In this document: piece by piece, positions 36,044 through 44,886 of the stretch
Numbering within the stretch: position 1 is the stretch's first letter
Layout: every line of letters starts with the position of its first letter
Assembly: GCF_001314995.1 (NCBI RefSeq)
Contig: NZ_CP012938.1
Coordinates: forward strand, 2,852,001 to 2,916,000
DNA: 64,000 bases
Direction: 5' to 3'
Origin: Bacteroides ovatus
GTDB taxonomy: Bacteria; Bacteroidota; Bacteroidia; Bacteroidales; Bacteroidaceae
The notes under the pieces: model-generated
Told to the model about the DNA's origin: nothing
The model's database searches: none
What the model saw: the letters and a program-made list of their open reading frames with translations, nothing else
Made by a program: the position numbers and the translations under genes

Positions 36044-36514
36044 ATGGGAAAAATTTCAGAAATCATGCTATTGAAGCAACCGAAACAATCCGCTTTGGCT
36101 GTTGAAGTACAAACAGATTTGAAGGGAATGTCGGAAGCTATCGGAAAGAACTTTGTAAAAATAGACTCTTTATTCAAGGAACAAGGCGAGGTCACTACCG
36201 ACATCCCCTACGCTGAATATCCTAATTTCGAAAGCGTGACAGAACAAAATATCAGAATGATTATTGGTCTAAAGTCAACCAGAGAGTTACAAGGTGAAGG
36301 GGATATACGGTCTATAACGATACCAGAAAAAAAAATAGTTTCCTGCCTACATAGAGGAACTTACAAGGAACTGGCTGCCCTGTACAACGAGATGATGGAA
36401 TGGATAAAAAACAACGGTTACAAACCTTCGGGAACATCCATCGAATATTATTACAGCAATCCCAACGTACCCGAAGAAGAACAGGTGACGAGAATAGAAA
36501 TGCCACTATTATAA
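36044..36514 (+). CDS. GyrI-like small-molecule-binding protein
   Basis: 156 aa, a single GyrI-like/effector-binding domain. Seen: LKQPKQSALAVEVQTDLKGM opening, then the family core KIVSCLHRGTYKELAALYNE and the end SIEYYYSNPNVPEEE..TRIEMPL. Members bind hydrophobic cations or act as hydrolases of cyclopropanoid genotoxins. It has the same domain as the C-terminus of the upstream AraC protein and could sequester or degrade the same ligand; that link is inference. Confidence 0.88.
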   Translation: MGKISEIMLLKQPKQSALAVEVQTDLKGMSEAIGKNFVKIDSLFKEQGEVTTDIPYAEYPNFESVTEQNIRMIIGLKSTRELQGEGDIRSITIPEKKIVSCLHRGTYKELAALYNEMMEWIKNNGYKPSGTSIEYYYSNPNVPEEEQVTRIEMPLL

Positions 36515-36796
36515 ATGTTGATTTCATCTACTTCATCATGTAGATTCTTCCCAAGCTCCAATTATTGTTATTTGATTCAAAACGGTACGGAAAGGAATGA
36601 AACAGATTCTTTTATAAATGCCATATTTTAGTTCTAATGTAAATATTATTACAGTAGTAGATGCAATAGAAATAAACGGTGTTGCCAAAAAAATGTCAAT
36701 AAAACTCCTATGTATTTCTGATAGATAACGTTATTTTGTAAAACACTGTTATCCAGGCGGTTACTATTCGGGCTTTTCCTTTAAAACCAATGACCC

Positions 36797-36857
36797 GTTT
36801 CTCACCGAGAAACAACCTTTTCGACACCGAGAAACGAAGTGTTTCTCACCGAGAAAC
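36797..36857. repeat. cluster of GTTTCTC-ACC-GAGAAAC palindromes
   Basis: Two perfect copies of the 17-bp dyad (36797-36813 and 36841-36857) with a half copy CACCGAGAAACGAA between them at about 36825-36837. It lies in the 600-bp gene-free interval 36515-37112, which otherwise shows only a loose GATAAC...GTTATC dyad near 36725-36754 and the MocR -7 box. Too short and irregular for CRISPR. Confidence 0.65.
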
Positions 36858-37112
36858 GAATCGACTGTTGAAGTCCTAAACTTAAATTAAGAAAATTGTT
36901 CGTCTCTTTTATTTTTGACGCTTCTATCGTAGGAATGTATATGTTGAAATATATTTCAATGATAATCTTGTCATGTCTAAAATATAATGATATGGAATAA
37001 ATTTATAACTGAATAGCAAGCAATTATAAAAAATGACTGAATGAATTATTTGCAATCAAACAACAACAGATACAGACATCATTTTTGTATCTTTGCCAAG
37101 TACAGAATAAAC

Positions 37113-38525
37113 ATGAAAAGAGAAATCCTATATCAAAAGATAGCCGGCACTATCGCCTGGCAAATAAAAACAGGTATATGGAAAGCAGGCGAGAAATTAC
37201 CTTCTTTACGTACTATCAGCAATGAATATGGCGTAAGTTTAAACACAGCCATTCAAGTATATTATGAATTGGAAAAGGAAGGATTCATCATTTCCCGCCC
37301 CAAATCAGGGTACATTGTCAATTATAAGCCACTAAATTTGTCTGCGCCGGCAACAACACAGCCTTCCGCCCAATCTCCGGGAAAGGAAGAAACAGACTTA
37401 ATCATGGAAGTATATCATTCCATCGAAGATTCGTCTATCACCCGTTTTTCGCTGGGAATACCGGAAGATGTTTTATTGCCTATTGCCAAACTCAATAAAG
37501 AACTGGCCAAGGCCATGTATTCACTTCCGGGAAACGGCACCAGGTATGAAGACCCTCAAGGAAACATTCGTTTGAGAAACTATATTGCCCGTTTTGCGTA
37601 TAGCTGGAATGGAAATCTGACCGAAGATGATATTGTTACTACCACAGGAGTAACCAATTCCATCTCTTTAGCATTATCTGTTATTGCTCAAAGAGGAGAC
37701 ACGATAGCTGTTGAAAGTCCTGTTTATTTCGGGATATTACAGTTGGCCAACAGTATGGAGCTTCATGTGCTGGAACTGCCGACCAATCCTGTAACAGGCA
37801 TCGAACCCGATGCTTTAAGAAAAGTATTGCCGCAGATCAATCTATGCCTGCTTATCAGTAATTTCAGTAATCCGCTTGGGAGTTGCATGCCCGATGAACA
37901 TAAGAAAGAGATAGTACAGATGTTGGCGGAACACAATATTCCTCTGATTGAAGATGATTTATACGGCGATGTATTCTTCGGACATTCACGCCCTAAGCCA
38001 TGCAAAGCTTTCGATGAAAAGGGACTTGTGTTATGGTGTGGTTCTGTATCAAAGACGTTAGCTCCCGGTTACCGGGTAGGCTGGATTGCCCCCGGTAAGT
38101 TTAAGGATGCTATTATTCGTCAGAAACATATTCATTTAATATCCACTCCTACCCTCAACCAAGAAGCCATTGCCAACTTCATGGAGAACGGCAGGTATGA
38201 GAATCATTTACGCAAGTTGCGCCATGAGCTACATTCCAATAGTCTTCATTTGGCACAAGCTATTACCGACTATTTTCCCGAAGACACTAAAATCATCACT
38301 CCACAAGGAGGTTTTATGCTTTGGGTGGAACTGAATAAAAAGATTGATACCACGGAGCTATATTACAAAGCGATGCAACATAAGATCAGCATTGCTCCCG
38401 GACGCATGTTTACTCTGCACGACCAGTACAGAAACTGTATGCGCTTGAGTTTCGGTCAGCAATGGAGTGCTTTCATTGAAGAACGCTTGCAGGTTTTGGG
38501 AAACATTATCAAAGAATCATTTTGA
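37113..38525 (+). CDS. MocR-type GntR regulator with aminotransferase domain
   Basis: 470 aa. Residues 1-70 are a GntR winged helix (GKLPSLRTISNEYGVS-like: EKLPSLRTISNEYGVSLNTA). Residues about 100-470 are a fold-type I PLP aminotransferase with SNFSNPLG, the aspartate in IEDDLYGDVF and Lys of SVSKTLAPGYRVGW for PLP. MocR proteins use PLP and an amino compound as effector for a neighbouring gene. A -7 box TATCTTTG at 37088-37095 fixes the start at ATG 37113, because an in-frame ATG at 37041 lies upstream of the promoter. It overlaps the convergent aminotransferase gene by 9 bp. Confidence 0.9.
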   Translation: MKREILYQKIAGTIAWQIKTGIWKAGEKLPSLRTISNEYGVSLNTAIQVYYELEKEGFIISRPKSGYIVNYKPLNLSAPATTQPSAQSPGKEETDLIMEVYHSIEDSSITRFSLGIPEDVLLPIAKLNKELAKAMYSLPGNGTRYEDPQGNIRLRNYIARFAYSWNGNLTEDDIVTTTGVTNSISLALSVIAQRGDTIAVESPVYFGILQLANSMELHVLELPTNPVTGIEPDALRKVLPQINLCLLISNFSNPLGSCMPDEHKKEIVQMLAEHNIPLIEDDLYGDVFFGHSRPKPCKAFDEKGLVLWCGSVSKTLAPGYRVGWIAPGKFKDAIIRQKHIHLISTPTLNQEAIANFMENGRYENHLRKLRHELHSNSLHLAQAITDYFPEDTKIITPQGGFMLWVELNKKIDTTELYYKAMQHKISIAPGRMFTLHDQYRNCMRLSFGQQWSAFIEERLQVLGNIIKESF

Positions 38526-39713
38526 TTGACTGATATACTCCTTTACCACTTCGCCGAGGGTTTTAAGTCCTTTCTCTATTTTGTCTTCGGGCATATTAGA
38601 GTAGTTGATCCGAAGCGTATTTTCCTTGTTTCCGTTCGGATAAAAGGAGCCTCCCGGAACAAAAGCAATCTTTTTCTCCAGGCTTCTGACTAAAACATCA
38701 CGTGCCGAAATCCCTTCGGGAAGTTCTATCCATGTAAATAATCCGCCTTCGGGACGAGTAAACTTTATAGTATCAGGGAAATAACGTTCTATACTTTCAA
38801 TCGCCACATTTCTGCGTTTTCTGTATACTTCTACTATTTTGGCAATATGTTTATCAATATCATAGCGCTTCAGGTATTCGGCGATGGTCATTTGGGCAAT
38901 CGTGTTGCATTGTAAATCCGTACCTTGCTTGACCAATACGTATTTGCGGATAATCTCTTTATCCCCCGCAATCCAGCCAATCCGGAAACCGGGACAGAAT
39001 ATTTTAGAGAAACTACCTGTACACAGGATATTTCCAGCCTCATCAAAAGACTTTATAGATGGCAAAGACTCTCCTTCAAACCTTAACTCGCCGTACGGAT
39101 TGTCTTCAATAACTGCAACACCATACTTTGCGGATAATTCAGCCAGTTTCCTGCGTCTTTCCAGGCTCCACGTCTTTCCGGTAGGATTCTGAAAAGTAGG
39201 TATTGCATATATCAGCTTTATATGAGGAGTATTGCTCAAAATTTCTTCCAAAACATCCATCATCATACCGTCCTCATCCGTGGGAATTTCAATAAAGCTA
39301 CATCCATACGCTTTGAACGCGCTGATTGCAGCCAAATATGTTGGGCTTTCGCAAAGTACGATATCTCCCTGGTCCAGAAAAACTTTTCCGGATAAGTCCA
39401 ATCCCTGTTGTGAGCCGTGGGTAATCAGAATATTATCTTTATCGAAAGCCGTGCCCAAACGTTCGTTCATCCGGTTGGCAATCCATTCGCGCAAAGGAGC
39501 ATAACCTTCTGTTGTAGTATATTGGAGCGCTTTCGTACCTGCCTCTTTCAATACGATCTGATTGATCTCATTGATTTCATCTATCGGAAAAAGTTCTGGA
39601 GCAGGCAGACCACCTGCAAACGAAATCACATCTTCCTGTTCGGTGACTTTTAATATCTCTCTTATTTCCGAAGCCTTTATATAAGACATTCTTTTAGCAA
39701 AATTCAACTTCAT
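38517..39713 (-). CDS. PLP-dependent aminotransferase (2-aminoadipate/aromatic type)
   Basis: 398 aa, fold type I, subgroup I-gamma like LysN/ARO8. Seen: SFAGGLPAPELFPIDEI at the N-terminus, the ALQYTTTEGYAPLREWIA block, PTFQNPTG, the PLP aspartate in VIEDNPYGELRF, and the Schiff-base Lys in GSFSKIFCPGFRIGW. The catalytic arginine is in ENTLRINYSN. No HTH, so it is an enzyme. Tail-to-tail overlap with the MocR gene makes it a candidate partner, though MocR targets are usually divergent. Amino donor unknown. Confidence 0.88.
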   Translation of the reverse strand: MKLNFAKRMSYIKASEIREILKVTEQEDVISFAGGLPAPELFPIDEINEINQIVLKEAGTKALQYTTTEGYAPLREWIANRMNERLGTAFDKDNILITHGSQQGLDLSGKVFLDQGDIVLCESPTYLAAISAFKAYGCSFIEIPTDEDGMMMDVLEEILSNTPHIKLIYAIPTFQNPTGKTWSLERRRKLAELSAKYGVAVIEDNPYGELRFEGESLPSIKSFDEAGNILCTGSFSKIFCPGFRIGWIAGDKEIIRKYVLVKQGTDLQCNTIAQMTIAEYLKRYDIDKHIAKIVEVYRKRRNVAIESIERYFPDTIKFTRPEGGLFTWIELPEGISARDVLVRSLEKKIAFVPGGSFYPNGNKENTLRINYSNMPEDKIEKGLKTLGEVVKEYISQSK

Positions 39714-39962
39714 AACCTTTAAGTATATTAGGAGATTAAAACAACACTGCAAAGTAAATCAAAAAAGAAAGACGAGAACAGATACACTTTTTTATATATT
39801 AACAGGTACAGATGACTGACTTTTCAAAGGATAAGTATATGAAGTTAATCTCCCCGATTACTTATTTCGTCATGAGTAATCAGGGCATTCGTCGAATAAT
39901 CCTATACAGAACCTTGTTTAAACCTACCTTTGCACTGAAAACAAAAGTAATTGATAGTAACT

Positions 39963-40181
39963 ATGGAAGAGCAAATACTCATTTTTCGAACCTCGGTTAG
40001 AAATGCACGGGATATAAAACATATCGCAGCGCTGTTCACCCTATGTCCCCAAATCTACAAATGGAATGTAGATATGGAGGACTGGGAAAAAGTGTTGAGA
40101 ATAGAATGTCAGGGAATCACCCCGACTGAAATATCAAAGGCATTACGCGCTATCAACATTTATGCGCAGGAACTGGAATGA
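39963..40181 (+). CDS. small ferredoxin-fold (HMA-like) protein without the CxxC
   Basis: 72 aa from ATG 39963 (an ATC-preceded ATG at 39951 adds four residues). The pattern ILIFRTSV-helix-IYKWNVDMED-WEKVLRIEC-helix reads as beta-alpha-beta-beta-alpha-beta, the fold of heavy-metal-associated domains, but the CxxC metal motif is absent. I recognise the shape, not a function. A -7 box TACCTTTG lies at 39925-39932. Confidence 0.65.
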   Translation: MEEQILIFRTSVRNARDIKHIAALFTLCPQIYKWNVDMEDWEKVLRIECQGITPTEISKALRAINIYAQELE

Positions 40182-40199
40182 AGGGGCAATGCGCCCCTT
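40181..40199. terminator. short GC hairpin after the HMA-like gene
   Basis: AAGGGGC-AATGC-GCCCCTT followed by AATAAA. It overlaps the stop codon and sits between convergent genes. Confidence 0.45.
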
Positions 40200-40228
40200 A
40201 ATAAATTCACCATCCACCTTTTTCATTT

Positions 40229-41185
40229 TCACTCTTCAATCATTAATTCCATCTGTATGTCTCCTCTTTCATAAGTCGTGTGATATTCGGGAAGTTCCTT
40301 GAAGCCCAACTTATGATAAATATGGATAGCCGGTTTCAGACGCGTATTGCTCTCTATAAAGATTCTTTTACCACCAAGCTCCTTCGCTTTATTTACAACT
40401 GCTTCGCAAAGCAGTACTCCAATACCTTTGCCCTGAACCTTAGGGCTGACAGCCAGTTTGGCCAACTCATAATCATAAAGCGGATGATCCATCTTACACA
40501 AAGCACATACACCGACCGGCTCATCTTTATAAAGAGCCACCAAAATAGCTCCTCCCTTATCCAGAATATATTCCTTTGGATGATCCAAAGCCTTGTAATC
40601 GGCCTCTTCCATCCGAAAATAAGCAGTTATCCACTCTTCGTTAAGGGTCCGGAAGGCAGATTGATAGCAAGGTTCATAAGGAACTATTTTGATGTCCTTA
40701 CTCTCTCGTTCCTTTTTCGCTTCCTTCACCCGCTCCAACAGGGATTTATCCAACAAAAGATTCTCCCATTCTTCGATAGCCTCCCAAAGGTCATTCCGGG
40801 TTTGCTGCGTGATTTGCTCAATAGCTGCCGTAACATCTATACACTGTTCCGAAAAAGAGTCGGACATTCTTTTTCCTTTGGCAGATAACATGACCATGTT
40901 TCTTCTCCCGTCGGATTTGTCCTTTGTCTCCTTCACTAATCCTTTAGCTACCATTTCTTTAATAATATTACTCACGGAAGGATGAGAATGACCAATCTCT
41001 TTGGCTATGGACGTAATGGTTTTTGCCTCCCCACGTGATAATACAAAAAATACAGGAAACCATTTCGGTTTGAGGTCTACTCCAAACATTTTATAGATGG
41101 CGGCTGCATCTACTGTTATTTTATCGGTCAACATGCGTAATCTGCTACCGATGGCTAATTTGCCTGTCTGATTAAAAAAGTCCAT
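40229..41185 (-). CDS. MarR-GNAT fusion: regulator with acetyltransferase domain
   Basis: 318 aa. The N-terminal 145 residues are a MarR winged helix (TITSIAKEIGHSHPSVSNII, then KETKDKSDGRRNMVMLSAKG). Residues about 160-318 are a GNAT acetyltransferase: VALYKDEPVGVCALCKM, then the acetyl-CoA loop VQGKGIGVLLCE and IYHKLGFKEL. Such fusions are widespread and their acetyl substrate is unknown. Upstream are dyads CGTAAT-TG-ATTACG (41212-41225) and GTAA-GCCG-TTAC (41276-41287), likely its own operator. The MATE exporter starts 139 bp upstream of it in the same direction, so both may answer to it. Confidence 0.9.
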   Translation of the reverse strand: MDFFNQTGKLAIGSRLRMLTDKITVDAAAIYKMFGVDLKPKWFPVFFVLSRGEAKTITSIAKEIGHSHPSVSNIIKEMVAKGLVKETKDKSDGRRNMVMLSAKGKRMSDSFSEQCIDVTAAIEQITQQTRNDLWEAIEEWENLLLDKSLLERVKEAKKERESKDIKIVPYEPCYQSAFRTLNEEWITAYFRMEEADYKALDHPKEYILDKGGAILVALYKDEPVGVCALCKMDHPLYDYELAKLAVSPKVQGKGIGVLLCEAVVNKAKELGGKRIFIESNTRLKPAIHIYHKLGFKELPEYHTTYERGDIQMELMIEE

Positions 41186-41211
41186 GTTTTTATTAGTTGC
41201 GTCACTAAATA

Positions 41212-41225
41212 CGTAATTGATTACG
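41212..41225. promoter_or_regulatory. candidate MarR operator
   Basis: CGTAAT-TG-ATTACG lies 27 bp upstream of the MarR-GNAT start. A weaker related site, GTAA-GCCG-TTAC, is at 41276-41287. Repeated TACGTAA cores in this short gap fit autoregulation. Confidence 0.45.
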
Positions 41226-41323
41226 CAAATATATTAGCTTTTTATAATATGAACAAACATTTTTCGCAAAAATACGTAAGCCGTTACATAATTAGTTCTA
41301 TTTATGGATAAACATCAGGAAAT

Positions 41324-42697
41324 TTAGCTTATGTGCAAAGTGCTCCTTTGGATTTTTCCCAATATTTTGGGGAACTGCCAGAAGAACAACAAAGTACAAC
41401 AAATTGCTGCTGTCGCATCGGATATTGCTTCAGCCGCATATACACCGGCTACTCCCATAAAATGTGGCAATATTAATGCCAATGGGATCAATAGGATTGC
41501 TTTGCGCAACAAGGCTATGAAAATAGAAATTTTTGCTTGTCCCAAGGCTACAAACATATTTTGGCAGGCTCGTTGCAATCCGAAAATAGTCATACCACCC
41601 AAGAAAACAGGCATTGCCCAGCGGACTGTTTCTATCAATCTTTCATCACTCGTAAAGGCGGAAGCTACTGTTGAGGGGAAAAGAATCATAAACAACATCA
41701 GCAGTAAGTTGAATGAGAACATGGTTATCAATGCGACACGGAAACAGTCTTTGACACGTTGTTTGTCGCCGTGCCCATAATTATAACTCACAATAGGAAC
41801 GAACCCTTGCGCAAATCCTGTTAATGGGACACTTGCAAATTGCATCGCACTTTGCAAGATGGTCAATGCGCTGACATAAATATCTCCAAAATCTTTCAGG
41901 CTGCTGTTCAGAACAAAGCCGACCAGGCTTTCGGTACTTGCCATAATAAACGGTGATACGCCCAAAGCAAATATAGAAAGTATTATTTCCCGGTTCAACG
42001 CCATATAACGTTTTTCTAAAGGGAGAGAGGCGTGCCGGGAGAAAAGGAAAGTTAAAACCCACACTGCACTACATGCCTGTGAAAGCACTGTAGCCAGAGC
42101 TGCACCTTTTACTCCCATATCGAGCCAAAAAATGAAAATCGGGTCGAGGACGATATTCAACAGTGCTCCTATTAATACCGAGTACATGGCGATAGCAGGA
42201 CGCCCTTGTGCATTGATAAAAGAATTTAATCCTGTGGATATTTCTACGAAGATAGTTCCTAATAAATAGATAGAAAGATAGTTGACTGCATACTCCAATG
42301 TATTTTCTGAAGCTCCTGTAAAGAGTAGAATCGGCTCCATAAAGGTATATGCGATGAGAGAAGTAAACAAGGTGAATAGTATCAGCAGGATAAAACCATT
42401 ACCCAGAATTTTTCCGGCACGTGAACGATCCCCCTGTCCGAGTGCGATAGCCGCTAACGGCGCACCGCCACCTCCTACTATCGCTGAAAAAGAAGAAATC
42501 AGTATAACAAGAGAAGTCGTTACTCCTACACCCGCCAATGCATCCGTACCAATCCCAGGGATATGACCAATATAAATACGGTCGACCATGCTATAAAGCA
42601 AATTAACAAATTGCGCTGCCACAGCCGGAAGTGCCATCTTAAAAACAAGCGGTAACATGCGCTCTGTCCCCAGTCGTTCTTCATATTTATTTATCAT
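41324..42697 (-). CDS. MATE-family multidrug efflux transporter
   Basis: 457 aa, 12 predicted helices in two homologous halves, driven by Na+ or H+. Seen: the NorM-like N-terminus LPLVFKMALPAVAAQFVNLL, then VDRIYIGHIPGIGTDALAGV, GGGGAPLAAIALGQGDR, and in the second half QGFVPIVSYNYGHGDKQRVK. Inner membrane. It lies upstream of, and in the same direction as, the MarR-GNAT gene, the classic arrangement of a drug pump with its regulator. Confidence 0.93.
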   Translation of the reverse strand: MINKYEERLGTERMLPLVFKMALPAVAAQFVNLLYSMVDRIYIGHIPGIGTDALAGVGVTTSLVILISSFSAIVGGGGAPLAAIALGQGDRSRAGKILGNGFILLILFTLFTSLIAYTFMEPILLFTGASENTLEYAVNYLSIYLLGTIFVEISTGLNSFINAQGRPAIAMYSVLIGALLNIVLDPIFIFWLDMGVKGAALATVLSQACSAVWVLTFLFSRHASLPLEKRYMALNREIILSIFALGVSPFIMASTESLVGFVLNSSLKDFGDIYVSALTILQSAMQFASVPLTGFAQGFVPIVSYNYGHGDKQRVKDCFRVALITMFSFNLLLMLFMILFPSTVASAFTSDERLIETVRWAMPVFLGGMTIFGLQRACQNMFVALGQAKISIFIALLRKAILLIPLALILPHFMGVAGVYAAEAISDATAAICCTLLFFWQFPKILGKIQRSTLHIS

Positions 42698-42790
42698 CCC
42701 AAACTTCTTTTTCTAAAATCAGTTGCAAAGTTATAAGAAAAACAGGCTTCCGATTTAAAACCATTGGATAAAATAAATATAATACATCAG

Positions 42791-43525
42791 TTATCTCCGT
42801 GTAAGAAATCCATAGATATACTGATTGATAAGGTTGTGTTGTTCTTCCGTTCCATTCTCCCCCATATTACTATGCGTTATTCCGTCCAATTTCACAACCT
42901 TCATCCGGAATTGTTCCTGCTCCTTTTCAGTGGGTAATACTCCTGAATCCGCATCATAATCGCATCCTCTTAACGTATAAAGTCGAGGATTCCGTGTTCT
43001 AGGCATTATCATTCTGCGATGATCCATAGATATGGCTTTATTTATCAACTGCGGATATCGGGTAGCAAATAACATGGTCATATCTCCGCCATTGGAATGT
43101 CCTATCAATATAAAGTCATTCCAATTTAATTGTGGCTTCAATTTCTTAAATTCCTGAATAGTAAAAAGAATATTTGCCACTCCCCTTTCCCAATTTGGCA
43201 TGCGTGTTTCCATGAAATTACCTTCCATGGCCAAAAGAGGATCATCTGCCAATTCATGTTGTATGCTTATTACGTAAAAGCCTTTCTGGGAAAGGAATCG
43301 TGTTAGATAGGCATAAGTCTGATTGGACTTATTATTTTTATTTCCATCGTAGCCGTGGCTAAATATAATGACTTTTGTTTTCGAATTCACTTTGTGCGGC
43401 TGATAGACGGCTAGCGGTATCACTCTGTTTCTTGAAGCATCAAAAAGGCAAGTCGAAAACTCTATTTGTGAGAAACAAGAGAGTGCTGATAATAAAAGAA
43501 CAAATACAATAATTAGTTTCTTCAT
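42791..43525 (-). CDS. secreted alpha/beta hydrolase
   Basis: 244 aa with signal peptide MKKLIIVFVLLLSALSCFSQ. The nucleophile elbow is GHSNGG (Ser near 143), the oxyanion region IFSHGYDGN, and the catalytic His is probably in LDGITHSNMGENG. The RNRVIPLAVYQPHK opening resembles chlorophyllase- or dienelactone-hydrolase-like lipases and esterases. It starts 2 bp after the stop of the acetyltransferase gene, so the pair is an operon. Substrate unknown. Confidence 0.85.
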   Translation of the reverse strand: MKKLIIVFVLLLSALSCFSQIEFSTCLFDASRNRVIPLAVYQPHKVNSKTKVIIFSHGYDGNKNNKSNQTYAYLTRFLSQKGFYVISIQHELADDPLLAMEGNFMETRMPNWERGVANILFTIQEFKKLKPQLNWNDFILIGHSNGGDMTMLFATRYPQLINKAISMDHRRMIMPRTRNPRLYTLRGCDYDADSGVLPTEKEQEQFRMKVVKLDGITHSNMGENGTEEQHNLINQYIYGFLTRR

Positions 43526-43527
43526 GT

Positions 43528-44166
43528 CTATGATGTGATATTTATCTTTTTCAGTTTTTCAATCTTTCCACCTATAATATAAGGTATACATTCGGATATC
43601 TTCTCAATACTCCAATCCCACCATTGCAATTTCTGCAATTGAACAATCGTATTCTCATCAAAACGCTTCCGAATTTCTTTAGCTGGTGTCCCACCTACTA
43701 TCGTATAAGGAGGAACATCTTTAGTAACCACTGCCCGCGACGCAATAACCGCTCCATCTCCGATATGAACTCCTGCCATGATAACAGCTTCATATCCAAT
43801 CCAGACATCATTACCTATTACTATATCCCCTTTATTATCCCAAGCAGAAGTTACATCTCCTTTATCTAAATTCCATTCCTCAAAAAAGATAGGAAACGTA
43901 TAATTGGATAAAGAACCCAATGTGTGGTTTGCGCTGTTAAAAAGAAATTTGGCTCCACAAGCAATGGAACAGAATTTGCCAATTATCAATCGGTCTTTAT
44001 TAATCGGATAATGATATAATACATTGTTCTTCTCAAAAAGAACAGGATCATTTACAAAGTCATTGTATATTGTATAATCACCTACCATAATGGCAGGATT
44101 CTTAATCACTGTATTCAGATAAACAGTCTGGAAATCATTGGTGCGAGGATATGTTTTTGAATTCAT
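43528..44166 (-). CDS. CatB/Vat-like xenobiotic O-acetyltransferase
   Basis: 212 aa, left-handed beta-helix hexapeptide protein. The family's catalytic His81 is present in [17 protein letters not shown]. Hexapeptide repeats [20 protein letters not shown], then [20 protein letters not shown] and the lid [13 protein letters not shown]. Length and lid match type B chloramphenicol and streptogramin A acetyltransferases. Resistance is possible but most chromosomal members have no shown drug activity. First gene of the two-gene operon with the hydrolase. Confidence 0.9.
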   Translation of the reverse strand: MNSKTYPRTNDFQTVYLNTVIKNPAIMVGDYTIYNDFVNDPVLFEKNNVLYHYPINKDRLIIGKFCSIACGAKFLFNSANHTLGSLSNYTFPIFFEEWNLDKGDVTSAWDNKGDIVIGNDVWIGYEAVIMAGVHIGDGAVIASRAVVTKDVPPYTIVGGTPAKEIRKRFDENTIVQLQKLQWWDWSIEKISECIPYIIGGKIEKLKKINITS

Positions 44167-44237
44167 TGTGTCAGCAGAAGAGGATTTATATTACATAGCA
44201 AATATACAAGATAAATTTCAGACTATCACACAACGAA

Positions 44238-44708
44238 CTAAATATGTATCCCATATTGATGCTTCACTTCAGCCATTACAAACGTGCTTTCCAGTGATCC
44301 TAAGCTATCAATCGTCCCCAACACATTCAAAATAAACTCCTGATAGTATTTCATATTGGGAGCATGAATCTTCAACAGGTAATCATAACTTCCTGATATG
44401 TTATAACATTCGGTTACTTCAGGAATATCCTGTATAATCCGTGTAAACTCGGCTGCTATATCCCTGTTCAGACGTCTAAGCTTCACACTGCAGAATACGA
44501 CAAATCCCTGATTCAGCTTTTCCGCATCCAATACGGCAATATACTTCTTTATATATCCTCCACTCTCCAACCGTTTAAGACGTTCAAAAACAGGAGTTGA
44601 AGAAAGGCTCACCCGTGCAGCCAACTCTTTTGTCGTCAATCGGGCGTTTTCTTGCAAAGTACGGAGTATTTGCAAATCGACTCTATCCAGTTTATCAAAA
44701 GTATCCAT
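44238..44708 (-). CDS. Lrp/AsnC-family transcriptional regulator
   Basis: 156 aa. N-terminal HTH (LDRVDLQILRTLQENARLTT, then ARVSLSSTPVFERLKRLE) and C-terminal RAM ligand-binding domain (GFVVFCSVKLRRL, PEVTECYNISGSYDYLLKI). Binds DNA as an octamer-type assembly in response to an amino acid. It is divergent from metY, with a dyad GATATAT...ATATATC overlapping the metY -33 region, so it most likely controls sulfur amino-acid synthesis here. Confidence 0.93.
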   Translation of the reverse strand: MDTFDKLDRVDLQILRTLQENARLTTKELAARVSLSSTPVFERLKRLESGGYIKKYIAVLDAEKLNQGFVVFCSVKLRRLNRDIAAEFTRIIQDIPEVTECYNISGSYDYLLKIHAPNMKYYQEFILNVLGTIDSLGSLESTFVMAEVKHQYGIHI

Positions 44709-44803
44709 AAGAAAAATATTCTTCTAAAAGGTGATTTCTAGGAATAGCACAGTTATATTATTCCATATAATGGCACAAAAATAGCATTATTTTCTATATT
44801 TTA

Positions 44804-44842
44804 GATATATATTGTTCGATATATCTTCATCCAATAACTTTG
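44804..44842 (+). promoter_or_regulatory. metY promoter with overlapping Lrp-type dyad
   Basis: -33 TTG at 44812-44814 and -7 TAACTTTG at 44835-44842, spaced 20 bp. The dyad GATATAT (44804-44810) with ATATATC (44819-44825) straddles the -33. The start near 44849 gives a 38-nt leader. Confidence 0.6.
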
Positions 44843-44886
44843 CAAGAAAATAAAGAAAGAATATTAAACTTAAAAAATATACGATT

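Noticed and set aside
36797..36857. Possible CRISPR array
   Set aside because: Repeats are 17 bp, only two perfect copies, spacers unequal, no cas gene nearby.
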